DNA of 64,000 nt from Crambe crambe (Eukaryota; Porifera; Demospongiae; Poecilosclerida; Crambeidae): NCBI GenBank assembly GCA_963924555.1, contig OZ004582.1, positions 1,426,001 through 1,490,000 of the forward strand, written 5' to 3'. The first letter of the stretch is position 1. Each line of letters opens with the position of its first letter. A model generated the notes under the pieces. The model was given only the letters and a program-made list of their open reading frames with translations. It was not told where the DNA came from and searched no databases. This document shows, in pieces, positions 32,596-42,250 of this stretch. Both the position numbers and the translations under genes were made by a program.

Positions 32596-32900
32596 GGTGG
32601 CAGCGGGTTTACCTCAACGCATCGAATTGCTACGGTTTCGGTCGCCAATCGCTTCACTTCAGAGATCGAGATTGACTACATCCTTCAAAGGCCAAGCGCC
32701 TTGCAGTAAGATCATTCTTTACCGAGCAGGACTAAGTCCTGCAGTGAGTAACAGCACCGTTTGTGCATTTCAATTGTCAGTGAGCTGTGCCTGCATAGAG
32801 TCAGGACAGTGAGTAGCCGTGCCTTCCGAGAGTAAGGGCGGTTTGTTCAGTTAGCTGTGCCTGCATAGAATCAGGACAGTTATTCCCCCACAGAAATTTA
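32596..32900 (+). mobile_element. LTR-retrotransposon primer-binding site and leader region
   Basis: TGGTGGCAGCGGG at 32596-32608 follows a ...CACTACA end, the usual LTR-CA|TGG primer-binding-site arrangement. The leader has a direct repeat (GCTGTGCCTGCATAGAGTCAGGACAGT and its variant, about 32784 and 32842). The same TGGTGGCAGCGG word follows CCTACA on the minus strand at 38802-38813 just before a Gag frame. The matching 5' LTR boundary is not identified. Confidence 0.5.
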
Positions 32901-32981
32901 ATTATCTTTGTTTAATTAATTGAACCTTTTTAAGCAGCAGTGAGCAAAGACTCCTGCTAAGTACCATTGTTATCCTTTGAT

Positions 32982-33287
32982 CTATACAGCAGAGCTGGCA
33001 GCATAGGCTAAACCAGGTCGTGTTTTGAGACCCAGAAAGAAGGGCCAGTCAGCCCAACCATCACTCCCAAAGCTCATACCGGTGGAATCCTTCCGAACAA
33101 CTGACTTTTCCTTACCCAGTCCTTTGTCAAAAAACGCCATGTCTAGGAGAGTTACCATGTCCCCAAAACAACATGTATCAGCAATGTCCCTATAGCCAAA
33201 AATACTCCTAATGGCAGTACCAAACTGCATACCAAGTTTCATGCTTCTAGCTATCATCAAAAGCACGATTTGGCCATAATACTTCAC
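32982..33287 (-). CDS. Unrecognised 101-codon open frame
   Basis: Reads MKYYGQIVLLMIARSMKLGM, QFGTAIRSIFGYRDIADTC, VVRKDSTGMSFGSDGWADWP, FFLGLKTRPGLAYAAS. Composition is more balanced than nearby shadows, and the GC content is higher than the surroundings. It lies antisense between an LTR leader and a Gag-like frame, so it may be antisense noise in a retroelement. No family recognised. Confidence 0.2.
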   Translation of the reverse strand: MKYYGQIVLLMIARSMKLGMQFGTAIRSIFGYRDIADTCCFGDMVTLLDMAFFDKGLGKEKSVVRKDSTGMSFGSDGWADWPFFLGLKTRPGLAYAASSAV

Positions 33288-33299
33288 ATATCTGCTGGA

Positions 33300-34893
33300 C
33301 TAGAAGAGGAATCAGAAGAAGAGGATTATGAGCCTGAATACCAGCCAGAGTGGAATCAAGGTTCACTGGAGTCCCTATTGATGAACTCAGGAGCCTAACG
33401 GGAATTCAGAAAGTACAACAGGAGAGCCTCATGAAGGTAGTAGATTCTCTAGGAAGGAGAAAAGAGGTACCACCTCCACGTAAGATGGAGGAAGGGGAAG
33501 ATGTTTCTGAGTATTTAGAGCATTTTAAAATGGTTATGATGGCTAGAGAGGTAGACAAAAGATGGTGGTCACCTACTATACTCCCATTATTGAATAGCAA
33601 GACTAGGGTAGCGGTAACCTCACTATCCAGTGCAGAGCAGGAAAACTCTCAAAGAAGCCTTAATGTTAACTACAGGGGATAGTTATAGACAGTCTGCCCA
33701 ACAATTTTTTGAACTAGGAAAAGAATCAGGTGAATCCCTACAGGTGTATGGCCGCAAATTATACAGGCTATATGACAGAATGACCAAAGACACTCTCTCT
33801 CTTAAAGAGATGAAAGAAAAAGTTGTCTTAGAGAGAATGCTATCTATTCTGCCCTATAAATGTCAGTCTAGTGTAAGAGAGAAACAACCAAAGACCTTGA
33901 CTAAAGCATGTCAAGAAGCGGACCTATGGTTTGCAAGTAACCGTTATAGGTCATGGAAAGTGGAAAGATTCTGGAGAGAAGAAGAATTGGAAGAGTGGAC
34001 AACAGAACTCTAGCTACTTCAAGGATGGCAAGAAGGACTACAGTCAGTACAGGAAGGAAGGAGGAAATGATGGGGGCAAGAAGCAGCCCAAATTCTCAAA
34101 CCCCACCCACCCACTCACCCAAACCACAAACAAAGGCCAAATCCAGAAGGTGTAACAAATTTAGGAACTTTACCCCTAACCAACAGTTGAATCAGGAAAC
34201 AGCAACAAGTGGAAGTGTGATCCCCTCACCGTCCACACCAGAGGTGGTTCAAGACAGCAACAACCCCTTACCAATCAGTCAAGAACCGAGTGCTGAAGGA
34301 ACAAACCCCCTACCTGATGATGTGCAGGACCTCAGCAAGGACCTGACCAGTACAAAGAACTTACTGGATATGCAACTCACAGATGAGTCCTTAAAGCATG
34401 TACGTAAAGATATGGAGAACAGAGACTCAGCCTTTGCCTTAACAGACAGAGGCATAGTGAAGACAGTTACTAATCAGTGGGGAGACCCTGAGGAAGTACT
34501 AGTCCTACCTCAGAAATTAAGAAGGGAGGCATTCAGGGCTGCCCATGGCACCATCATAGCAGGGCATTTAGGCCAAAAATATACATTGAAGAAACTTGCC
34601 CCTTTCTTTTATTGGCCAGGAATGGGCCAAGACGTTGCACAATGGTGTAAGGAGTGCCCTGAATGCCAGAGGTTCAATGATGTTAAGGGTAACAAAGCTC
34701 CATTTCACCCTTTACCAGTTGTCAGACGGACCACCGAGCCCTAGCCCACCTGGATCAGTTGAAGAATATGAATGCAAGGCTAATTCAGTTTCGGCCCGGC
34801 AAGGCCAACTCCAACGCAGATGGGCTATTCAGACAAGAATTCGAATCAGATCCCAGCACCCCAGGAGGTGTGCCGTCGACTTAACAGGGGGGA
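33300..34893 (+). mobile_element. Ty3/Gypsy-like element 1: Gag-like region, integrase zinc finger, RNase H tail, PPT
   Basis: After an acidic lead (EESEEEDYEPEYQPEWNQG) comes a Gag-like helical region (ALMLTTGDSYRQSAQQFFEL, GESLQVYGRKLYRLYDRMTK, EADLWFASNRYR). Then the HHCC integrase zinc finger: AFRAAHGTIIAGHLGQKYTL, FFYWPGMGQDVAQWCKECPE, CQRFND. Directly after it, in another frame, is the end of an RNase H domain: TDHRALAHLDQLKNMNARLI, FRPGKANSNADGL. A polypurine tract AGGGGGGA (34886-34893) follows, then TGTGGTGCCC. Protease, reverse transcriptase and the integrase core are missing. The zinc finger lying upstream of RNase H is the opposite of the canonical Ty3 order but agrees with element 2, so an internal deletion of an integrase-first element explains it best. 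Frame breaks occur near 33350, 33640, 33950 and 34720. Confidence 0.7.
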
Positions 34894-35147
34894 TGTGGTG
34901 CCCTCCACCTTGTCATCTATGTGTAGTCTTTACTTTATTGAATTGTGTGTCGTGTATGTGTGTTATTAGTGCAATCTATTATGTCACTCTTCATCTTTAT
35001 GTCTTTACTCTTAAGATCTTTACTTGTATGTGTGTTATTTGTGCAATCTATTATGTCCCTTGATTCTACTCTGCATCTTTGTGTCTTTGCTCCCCTTTAT
35101 ATCCTTGAATTGTCTGTCTTTTATTCTAATGTGAATCAATTCATCTG
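34894..35147 (+). repeat. Candidate 3' LTR region of element 1, with internal duplication
   Basis: It begins TGTGGTGCCCTCC after the polypurine tract. It contains two diverged copies of TGTGTGTTATTAGTGCAATC, TATTATGTC and ATCTTTATGTCTTT (about 34954 and 35028). The right boundary is uncertain and no 5' partner LTR was found upstream. Confidence 0.4.
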
Positions 35148-35156
35148 CTGAGCCGG

Positions 35157-37683
35157 GTGATTGTGAAGTGGAGACCAGACAGACAGACCAAGCAACAACT
35201 GCTGCAAGAACAGCAGCAGGATGATGAGACAGTCAAATTCATCAGAGAATCAGCAGACGAAGACTCACCATTCATGGTGATAGGAGATATCTTGTACTGG
35301 AAGAAAGGAGACAAGGCAGATCCGCAAGAAGATCAGGCACTCATTGTTGTGCCAAAGAAGCTCAAGAACCAAGTCCTGCAAGCCGGTCATGACTTCACTG
35401 GCCATTTTGGCAGTAAGAAATCGAAGACACTCATTCAAGCTCACTTTTGGTGGCCAGGCATGGGAAGAGACATTGTGCAGTATTGCAAAGCATGTAAAAT
35501 CTGCCAAAGATTCAACAACAAGAAGACTAGGAAGGAGCCCCTATGCCCCCTGCCTGTTATTGACACACCATGGTCGCGAATAGCCATCGATATTGTTGGC
35601 AAATTTGAGAGAACAAAGAAAGGGAATGCTTATATTCTTACAATTATGGACTTTGCAACCAGGTATATGGAAGCAATTCCACTACCAAGAATAGATGTTG
35701 CAACGCATTGTTAGAAGTCTTTGCCAGGTTTGGCATACCTGAAGAAATCCTGTCAGACAACGGCAGTAACTTCGTGGCACAGCTGTCTGAACAATTTCTG
35801 AAGATGTTCAAGGTACACCATATCAAAACCTCTCCATTCCACCCTCAAACGAATGGAATGCTTGAGAGAAGCCATCAAACTATGAAGAAGACACTTGACA
35901 AGCTTGGAAGCTCAACAAAGAATTGGGACGAATTCCTAGCACCAACTTTGATGGCTCTGAGGACAGCACCTCATGCTGCCCTTGGCATGTCGCCATTTCA
36001 GTTACTCTTTGGCAGAGAAGCCCAGTCTCTGCACTCAGAGAAGAAATTGAGCACGGCACCAAAGTCCCAAAGAATGTCTTGGACTATCTGGAAGACCTGT
36101 ACGACAAGGTGGACAAAGCTCAAGCATTGGTCCATGAAAGAGACACAAAAGCCAAACAGGATTCAAAGAAGATCTATGACAGAGGCACCCAGCAAGAGCC
36201 ACTAGAACCAGGAGACCAAGTCATGGTATTGGTGCCTAAAGGAATTGACAGCCTCATCTGCCAGTGGGAGGGGCCTTGTAAAGTCTTTGAAGAAACTCAG
36301 TGTAGACACTCCTCACAGAAGTGGCAAGAAAAAGTCAAAGTATCACAGAAACTTGATGAAGAAATACTTTCTACAAGTGATGTTGGCAGCAGATGAGCAA
36401 GGAGAAGCAGAAGTTACCCTGGAGAAAGAAGATCCCGACTTGGAGAAAGAAGTCAACATGGCATCTCATCTTCGAAAAGATCAGAAGAGAGATTTACTGC
36501 AAGTTCTACAGCAGTTCAGAGAAGTTTTCCAGAAGACACCTGGAGAGGCCAGAGTAAAGCCATTTTCAATCAACACAGGAGATTCAAAACCGGTTTCTCA
36601 GTATCCAAGAAGATTACCAGCAAAATGGAAGCAAAAGATTCAGGAAGAAATAAAGACACTTGAAGCAACAGGAATCATTACACCATCTACCAGTCCTTGG
36701 ACATCACCAATTGTACCAGTTCCCAAGCCTAACGGTGACGTCAGGATGTGTGTTGATTACAAACAAAGTGACCCAAGAAGACATCTACCCTTTACCCAGA
36801 GTGGATCACCTGCTGGATGAAGTCAGCCAAGCCAAGTATATACTTAAGGGGTACTACCAATTTCCGGTGAGCCCGGAAGATAGAAAGAAGACAGCCTTCA
36901 TAACTCCGACAGGGAAGTGGGAGTTTAATAGAATAAATACCATTTGGGCTTAAAGGTGCCCCGGCAACATTTCAAAGAGAAATGGATAGTCTTTTCCAAG
37001 ACCAAGAGAATCTATCTGCATATATCGATGATGTTGCCATCTATTGAGTTCCTGGGGCATGTGATAGGAGGAGGAAAGCTTAAAACCCAGCAAGCTAAAG
37101 TTGCAGCAATTGCAACTATGCCAACTCCCAAGACTAAGAAAGAGCTTCAGAGCTTCCTTGGGTCTACGGGATACTAGCTTATCCGGTTCTGTTTTCTTTG
37201 TCAGGTCTGAAAGACATACTGTCTTCTCTGAGTATCTTGGAATGAACTTTCGATAGCCTGGACTCAGAGGCACCAGACTGCTTTTGACAGCCTCAAGAAA
37301 GCATTGTGTGAAGCACCAGTTCTCACAGCACCAGACCATGGAAAGCCCTTTATTCTCAGCACTGATGCCAGTGGTGTGGGAGTGGGTGGAGTTTGGAACA
37401 AGCTACGGACGATGGAGAAGTCAAGCCAGTGGCTTTCTTTTCAAAGAAGCGGATCGAGAGAAGAAGTATGGCATCACCGAACTGGAAGCATTAGCCCTGT
37501 GCAAGTCAGTTAAACATTTTGCGGCCTATCTACTAGGAAACAAGACAACAGTATGGACTGACCACAAGGCCCTACAATTTATGGAGAAAATGAAAGGAGC
37601 AAGTCCCAGAGTGAACAGGTGGCTGCTTGAACTTCAACAGTATGATCTGGAGGTGAAGTACAGGACCAGTCCAGTCTTCTGAA
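35157..37683 (+). mobile_element. Ty3/Gypsy-like element 2 pol with integrase before RT (Gmr1-like order)
   Basis: Domains in order: integrase zinc finger (VLQAGHDFTGHFGSKKSKTL, YCKACKICQRFN); integrase core with Asp in SRIAIDIVGKFERT (about 35587), Asp in EILSDNGSNF (about 35757) and Glu in NGMLERSHQTMKK (about 35862); C-terminal part (EPGDQVMVLVPKG, then YHRNLMKKYF). Only then reverse transcriptase (SPWTSPIVPVPKPNGDVRMC, VDYK; YPLPRVDHLLDEVSQAKY; GAPATFQREMDSLF; AYIDDVAIY with YIDD at 37021-37032) and RNase H (LSTDASGVGVGG, YGITELEALALCKS, VWTDHKALQF). No 5' Gag or LTR is attached. Frame breaks lie near 35705, 36030, 36290, 36770, 36945, 37045, 37175 and 37430. Integrase-first order within Ty3/Gypsy is the hallmark of Gmr1-like elements. 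It is dead as read. Confidence 0.85.
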
Positions 37684-37694
37684 AGGGGGGGAGG
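37684..37694 (+). other. Polypurine tract of element 2
   Basis: AGGGGGGGAGG lies immediately 5' of the LTR start TGTTAGG and immediately after the RNase H reading frame, the expected plus-strand primer position. Confidence 0.75.
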
Positions 37695-37912
37695 TGTTAG
37701 GTAGGCCACTGCCCCAGCTGACCGACACCCAGGCCACACAAGGACCACAGAGATTAATTAACCACACCCACTCATGATCAATATAAAAACGTAGTTCATT
37801 TTTGTGTGTGTCAGTTCTTGCCTTGATTGCTGTATAACTTTTGCGTGGCGTTTGGGCTATCGGGGCAGGGACTCAGTTGGGATTGGCTGCACGCCTGGCA
37901 GACAACCTAACA
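37695..37912 (+). repeat. 3' LTR of element 2 (218 bp)
   Basis: Begins TGTTAGG and ends CCTAACA, perfect 7-base inverted ends. A TATA-like ATATAAAAA lies at about 37782, upstream of a candidate start. No matching 5' LTR was seen within the window, so the element is 5'-truncated or interrupted. Confidence 0.75.
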
Positions 37913-38345
37913 ACATGAATCACTGCTGCCCTTTTTGGCTACTCCTTGCAGCAATTTATGTGGAGCACAAATGCAGTCCATGCAGCGATGTATGACAGTC
38001 AGCAGAATACAAATGCAGCTAAAGACAGTCAGAGTTTAGAAGGGATAATATGTGACACGCTATATGAAAACCAGGAATGTTACTCAAAAATTCAAAACAG
38101 AGTTATTCCTATCACACAATAGCTCACTACGTTAGCTATCGATTGATAGTAAGCTCAAGACTATACCTTAAACCACCCCTGAGCTATAAGCGCTTGAAGT
38201 GAGAGAGATTGACAAAGCGTTTCAGAATAAAACGCGTCCAAACATTGAACTTCCTGTTATGACACAATACTCCGTAAATTATTACGTACGTCTGTCACAA
38301 AAAATTTAGTCCGGCCAAAATTGGTCCACCCGGACTATTATTTTA
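37913..38345. other. No gene; contains R1 copy 2
   Basis: No supportable exon. R1 occupies 38047-38100. The remainder is unique-looking. Confidence 0.4.
38047..38105 (+). repeat. Dispersed repeat R1, copy 2
   Basis: TATGTGACACGCTATATGAA followed by AACCAGGAATGTTACTCAAA and AATTCAAAA. The first 40 bases are essentially identical to 30948-30990. Confidence 0.75.
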
Positions 38346-38814
38346 CTATGGAGTCAGTAATCCAAGTAGACTCTTTGTCCACATCCAACAGTGCCAGCTC
38401 AGGTAACCAAGGCTTTGGTGGTTTGGATTGCACTTCATCGGCCACAGTAATATGTTTCTGGCTGCTGTATTCTCTGGTAATTGGTTTCTCCTGTTGAATT
38501 TTGCTCGCTCGTAAATAACGTTCTTGCGAACTTTGAAGTACCCGTCGAATTTCTTGAGTACCTCTGCGTAGCTTGTCTTTTCCTCTGTGGTAGGACTGGT
38601 AGAATCGAGCACCGATTCGGCTTCTTCCCCGAGGCAGTACATTAGTGTGCTGATTTGTCTGGCTTGGGATTCACCATCCAGCTTTGAAGCAAAGCGATAT
38701 TGTTCAAACCGTTTTCTCCACTTAGACCATTCATCTGGGTTTCGGAAGTTGAACTGGGCAGGAGCTTCGAGATGGATCTGTGCCATACTAGTATCGGTTC
38801 ACCGCTGCCACCAT
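38346..38814 (-). mobile_element. Ty3/Gypsy-like element 3: primer-binding site and Gag fragment
   Basis: On the minus strand CCTACA|TGGTGGCAGCGG (38802-38819) marks an LTR end and primer-binding site. Eleven to twenty bases further a Gag frame starts: MAQIHLEAPAQFNFRNPDEW, SKWRKRFEQYRFASKL, DGESQARQISTLMYCLGEEA, EVLKKFDGYFKVRKNVIYER and AKFNRRNQLPENTA. This is the capsid-like N-terminal part of metazoan Gypsy Gag. The copy then jumps by deletion to a short tail (PPKPWLPELALLDVDKES in another frame) and ends near 38346. It is oriented opposite to elements 1 and 2 but shares the primer-binding word at 32596. Confidence 0.75.
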
Positions 38815-39027
38815 GTAGGATTAAATTGGAATTCTCTCTACTGACAGCACAAATCACTTAAATAGTAAAATCAGTCTCCTCCTAAAAATAGTCAACTATA
38901 AATAGATCTGTTCCTACTAAATGATTAACACAGGGGGGTGATATAATTGTCACCTAAAGAACAATGTCACACAGCTAAGGTAAAAATTAATCATTAAACA
39001 TGATATGAAAATAATGCAAAATTCTAG

Positions 39028-39466
39028 GGTGGGATTAGAGTACTGCCTTCTAGTTCATTCTTCTTCACTAAATTCCTCCAAAGTGGCTACCCTGGTGTTG
39101 AACGATGGTATAAATGTGGTCAGCTTCACCATCATAATTGTTATATGTAAATATTCTACAGGAAGATTTGCTATTATTTCCCATCAACCAGGCCAGTATG
39201 CACTGGACATTGCTGGTATCACATGATACAATAATAATAATAATAACTACGACACTATTTACCAGGTGGTTGACATGAAAACCCCCCCCCCCCCCAAAAA
39301 AAAAAAAACAACAACAACAGAATATTATCCCTCCTACTGGACACGATGAACATTAAATAAACTATTACAGGATATACCTTTGCAAGAAAACTCCTTTGAC
39401 TGTGGAGTATTTGTCTGTCAGTATATTGTCTATCGAACACTTGGACAGTCTATGACCTTTCAGCAA
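39028..39466 (+). pseudogene. Ulp1-type (C48) SUMO-peptidase-like gene fragment in three exons
   Basis: Exon A (39028 to about 39118, acceptor attctag) reads IRVLPSSSFFFTKFLQSGYP, GVERWYKC. Exon B (39162 to about 39224, acceptor ttctacag) reads EDLLLFPINQASMHWTLLVS, holding the catalytic His in MHW. Exon C (39371-39466, acceptor attacag, donor CAA|GTAAGA) reads DIPLQENSFDCGVFVCQYIV, holding the catalytic Gln and Cys (Q..NSFDCG). The segment that should carry the catalytic Asp lies between B and C, where an (AAT)n tract and a poly-C/poly-A tract (39282-39320) now sit. Ulp1-like proteases cleave SUMO-type tags, and transposons such as KDZ and some MULEs also carry them. This one is probably broken by the missing Asp region. 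Confidence 0.68.
39282..39320. repeat. Poly-C / poly-A / CAA compound tract
   Basis: Same architecture and orientation as 23200-23280. It lies inside the Ulp1-like gene between its His and Cys exons. Confidence 0.9.
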
Positions 39467-39480
39467 GTAAGACTAGAATA

Positions 39481-40039
39481 ATGCTTCAACTGAACATGCA
39501 TATGTGTGATGTAGAAGTGAAAAATTATGTTAGAAGAGCTACTGTCCACACCCTTAAAGCATGTCTTCTCAATCATCAGCCAATCCATCCTACTCACCTT
39601 CCTGAGTCATCAGTCTTCTTCTCAACTCAGGCTAATAAACCTGCAGTTCCTTCCATCAAGAGTCTTTCTTCTCCAGCAACAGCATTCCACAGCTACCAGT
39701 TGCCATCTTATCTCAAACCACTACCCCCTCTTCAATCTCTAAACTTCTCTCAATTCTCAAACATCTAATCCCCAATTGTCAGTCACTCACCCTTTAAAAC
39801 ACCACGATTCTCCTCTGTCACCAACTATATCAACCCAAGACATGTACAGTCATCATCTATCAAAACCTTTGTGTTCGGTTACTGTGTCTCCTATCTTACA
39901 GATGAATGGAACATTTGAATCAATAACAGAGCTCCAAGAAGCACAAAAAGAAACACATTATTGCAAACTATACAGAAGAAGATCACGAATAATTGAATCA
40001 GCCTTGAAAAGAACACTGAAAAAAAAAATACAATCATAA
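39481..40039 (+). CDS. Two adjacent Ser/Pro-rich open frames, possibly the tail of the Ulp1-like gene
   Basis: The first frame (39481-39768) reads MLQLNMHMCDVEVKNYVRRA, then a Ser/Pro/Leu-rich stretch. The second (39776-40039) reads PLKHHDSPLSPTISTQDMYS, SITELQEAQKETHYCKLYRR and ends KRTLKKKIQS. They follow directly on the Ulp1-type exon, so a shared gene is possible. No motif is recognised in either and the link is inference. Confidence 0.25.
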
Positions 40040-40310
40040 AATCAAGTTTACTGAAATGGAGATATGCTGCATTCATGGGGGGGAAAACATTCAAGAGCAT
40101 AAGCACGGGAAAAAGACCAAATCAAATGTAATAGACTTGCAACCGTTTCTATTGGAATTCATGCATTTGGGTGGGGTAAACTTGTAAAGTGCACATGGCA
40201 TTGGCTCAACCTCTTTATTAACCCTCTGCGCATGCAAAGCTGAAGTTGGATAATTTTTTCACTAATTAAATTTTGTACTTATGGAGTGATTACCCGACAT
40301 GTCCTATTAA

Positions 40311-40580
40311 AAAACCATACCATTTTTACACTATTGTAGAACTTACCGAAAAGAATGTCCTTTAATTATCAAAATTTGTGCATCAAACGATGGCAACAAG
40401 CTTATCATCAAGCACATGGAAGAAAACCATAACCATGAATTAAATCAGGTATATAAATTATGTCAAGAAGAACAACAAAAAAATCATCCACCTACTCTAA
40501 AACTTGTCACGCGACTGACGTCACGATATGAGTCATACTTAATGAACGTGGGCGCATTGGAACCCACACCACGGCAATAA
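40311..40580 (+). pseudogene. MULE N-terminal HNH-type (FLYWCH-like) zinc module fragment
   Basis: An open frame reads YCRTYRKECPLIIKICASND, GNKLIIKHMEENHNHELNQ, VYKLCQEEQQKNHPP. The order Cys-Pro, DG.KL, then HNH is the N-terminal DNA-binding module seen in MULE transposases and ZSWIM3-like proteins. No catalytic part follows. It ends at TAA near 40580. Confidence 0.5.
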
Positions 40581-40940
40581 TAATGACGTGAGCAACTCGC
40601 CTACGCCCTACGCGTTCGAGCCTGGGAAGAAGGTAGAGGTTGCCGCGTTTCTCCCGGGAAAATTGCTATGCTGGCTACTCGAAGGGGAAGCTGGTTTGGA
40701 TCTGTAAGCGTGAAGTAACGAGTCGCTGGTGCCTGACTGGCTCGCTCTCTCAAAATATGGAAGGCCTTATTCTTAACCTAGTCCACTGATTTCGTAGCTG
40801 AACTCTTTCTGTACTAGATAGTACTATACAGTACTAGTTCTGTTTGGTCTTGCATGTCAGCACGTGACTAACTAGCTGGTAATAGATAGCGCGCATTGTG
40901 CATGTGGTTGAGAAGTGGACAAATTGTGGCTGCAACCAGT
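40581..40940. promoter_or_regulatory. CpG-containing stretch upstream of RecQ-like gene
   Basis: Moderately GC-rich (ctacgccctacgcgttcgag, gccgcgtttctcccgggaaa), in contrast to the surroundings. It precedes the RecQ-like Met at 40945. A promoter role is inferred only from position. Confidence 0.25.
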
Positions 40941-40944
40941 GACC

Positions 40945-41947
40945 ATGTCAGATAGCAGTTGCCATGGAGGCACAGCCTGTTCTTGCCGGATAAAGCTCCA
41001 GGGGGTGCTGCAGAGATATTTTGGTTTCTCAGAGTTTCGTGCAGGACAAATGAAGGCATCTCTCTCTATCCTGCATGGAGAAGATGTGTTTGTGCGCATG
41101 GCTACTATACACTTTATCTATTCAGATTGGAAGTTGTTCCACATATGATGCTGTATGTGTAGGAGATTATCGCTTTGGTTGGTGTTTAGTTTTGTTAAAA
41201 TTTATCATTATCGTATAATTTAAATAGTGTTCATGTCTCCTGAGATAGCTGTTCAGGCTCCATGGAGAGGCATCTTCCAATCCCCATTTTTTAAACAACA
41301 TTTAGCCTTGGTAGCAGTGGACGAGGCTCATTGCATTCCTGAATGGTGATGGTGATACCCATAGTTTCACACTGAATCACACAATATTATTGCTGGCTGT
41401 GTAGGGGTTCTGATTTTAGACGGTCATTTCAGAGCATAGTGGCCAAGTCCATTGAAATCCCCTGTGTATATTTCACACAGCCTTGACCGTCCTAATATAT
41501 TTCTATCATGCTCTAAGTCCAAAGGTTTAACTGTAAGTATGAAATAGTCGACTCGTGCAGTATCTTTTATTTTAATTTCAATACACACAAAGAGAGATTT
41601 GGCAGGTCTTGCAGATGTACTGAGCCAGGCCACAGGCACAGATATCCAGCAAGTGCCAAAAACGATTAAGGAATGATTCCTCTAATGTGTACAAGTTTTT
41701 ATCTAAGTCAGCTAACAAGGGTATTGTGACTATGTATCATTCCTCGCTTACCCAAGTTACTAAGACTGCAGTTCAAAATGACTTCAAGGCTGGTACCAGC
41801 CTTAGATGTTTATCAGCAACAGTTGCATTTGGCATGGTAAGAATAACAAAGAAAGTTGCTGTATAATAATTATAGGGCATGGATGTACCCGATGTTGAGC
41901 TAATAGTTGTTTATGGCCTTCCTGACACTATGTCTCAGTTATATCAG
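40945..41947 (+). pseudogene. RecQ-like DEAH helicase fragment
   Basis: MSDSSCHGGTACSCRIKLQG, VLQRYFGFSEFRAGQMKASL, SILHGEDVFVRMAT is the RecQ motif 0 and lead to motif I, but the GKS Walker A loop itself is missing. Later come VFMSPEIAVQAPW and LALVAVDEAHCIPEW (motif II DEAH, about 41310-41348). After a deletion the sequence gives VYKFLSKSANKGIVTMYHSS and LRCLSATVAFGM. An intron follows (41837-41875, ATG|GTAAG ... tatag), then GMDVPDVELIVVYGLPDTMS, QLYQ (41876-41947, donor CAG|GTATTT), covering motifs IV-V. The phase across that intron is consistent. RecQ helicases unwind DNA 3' to 5'. This copy lacks motif I and has stops at about 41348 and 41680, so it is a relic. RecQ-like genes are strongly multicopy in sponges and cnidarians. 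Confidence 0.78.
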
Positions 41948-42020
41948 GTATTTAATTCAGAATGTTAGTAAATGGATTATGTGTCTATCAGTACTATATT
42001 ATCAGAGAGTGTGCTAGCAA

Positions 42021-42250
42021 TCTCTAAGTAGGGATGGCAGGTCAAAGGTCATAGGACTGTATAAACTAAAAACTCTTCTTTCTATATCTACAAAGAAGAG
42101 AGGAGAATGTTCAAAAGCCAAAAATTCATTCGCTAACATAAGAAAAAAACGAGTTCTAAAATTGACTTTTGTTCTTTTTCTTTATAATAATGATAATAAT
42201 CTTTCTACGCCATTTTGAAGGGGGCGGGGCTTATGAGCGGAGCCACGTAA
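42021..42250 (+). repeat. Dispersed repeat R2, copy 1
   Basis: TCTCTAAGTAGGGATGGCAG followed by GTCAAAGGTCATAGGACTGT, AGAAGAGAGGAGAATGTTCA, TTCGCTAACATAAG, TCTAAAATTGACTTTTGTTC and CTTTCTACGCCATTTTGAAG, GGGGCGG..GAGCGGAGCCAC. The same blocks in the same order occur at 63622-64000, with extra segments inserted there. Confidence 0.88.

Noticed and set aside
33953-34160. Possible Gag CCHC zinc knuckle after the Gag-like region of element 1
   Set aside because: The expected C-x2-C-x4-H-x4-C spacing could not be found in any frame.
40600-40640. tRNA B-box-like GTTCGAGCC
   Set aside because: No matching A box at the right distance and no cloverleaf can be drawn. Treated as part of a CpG-rich stretch.
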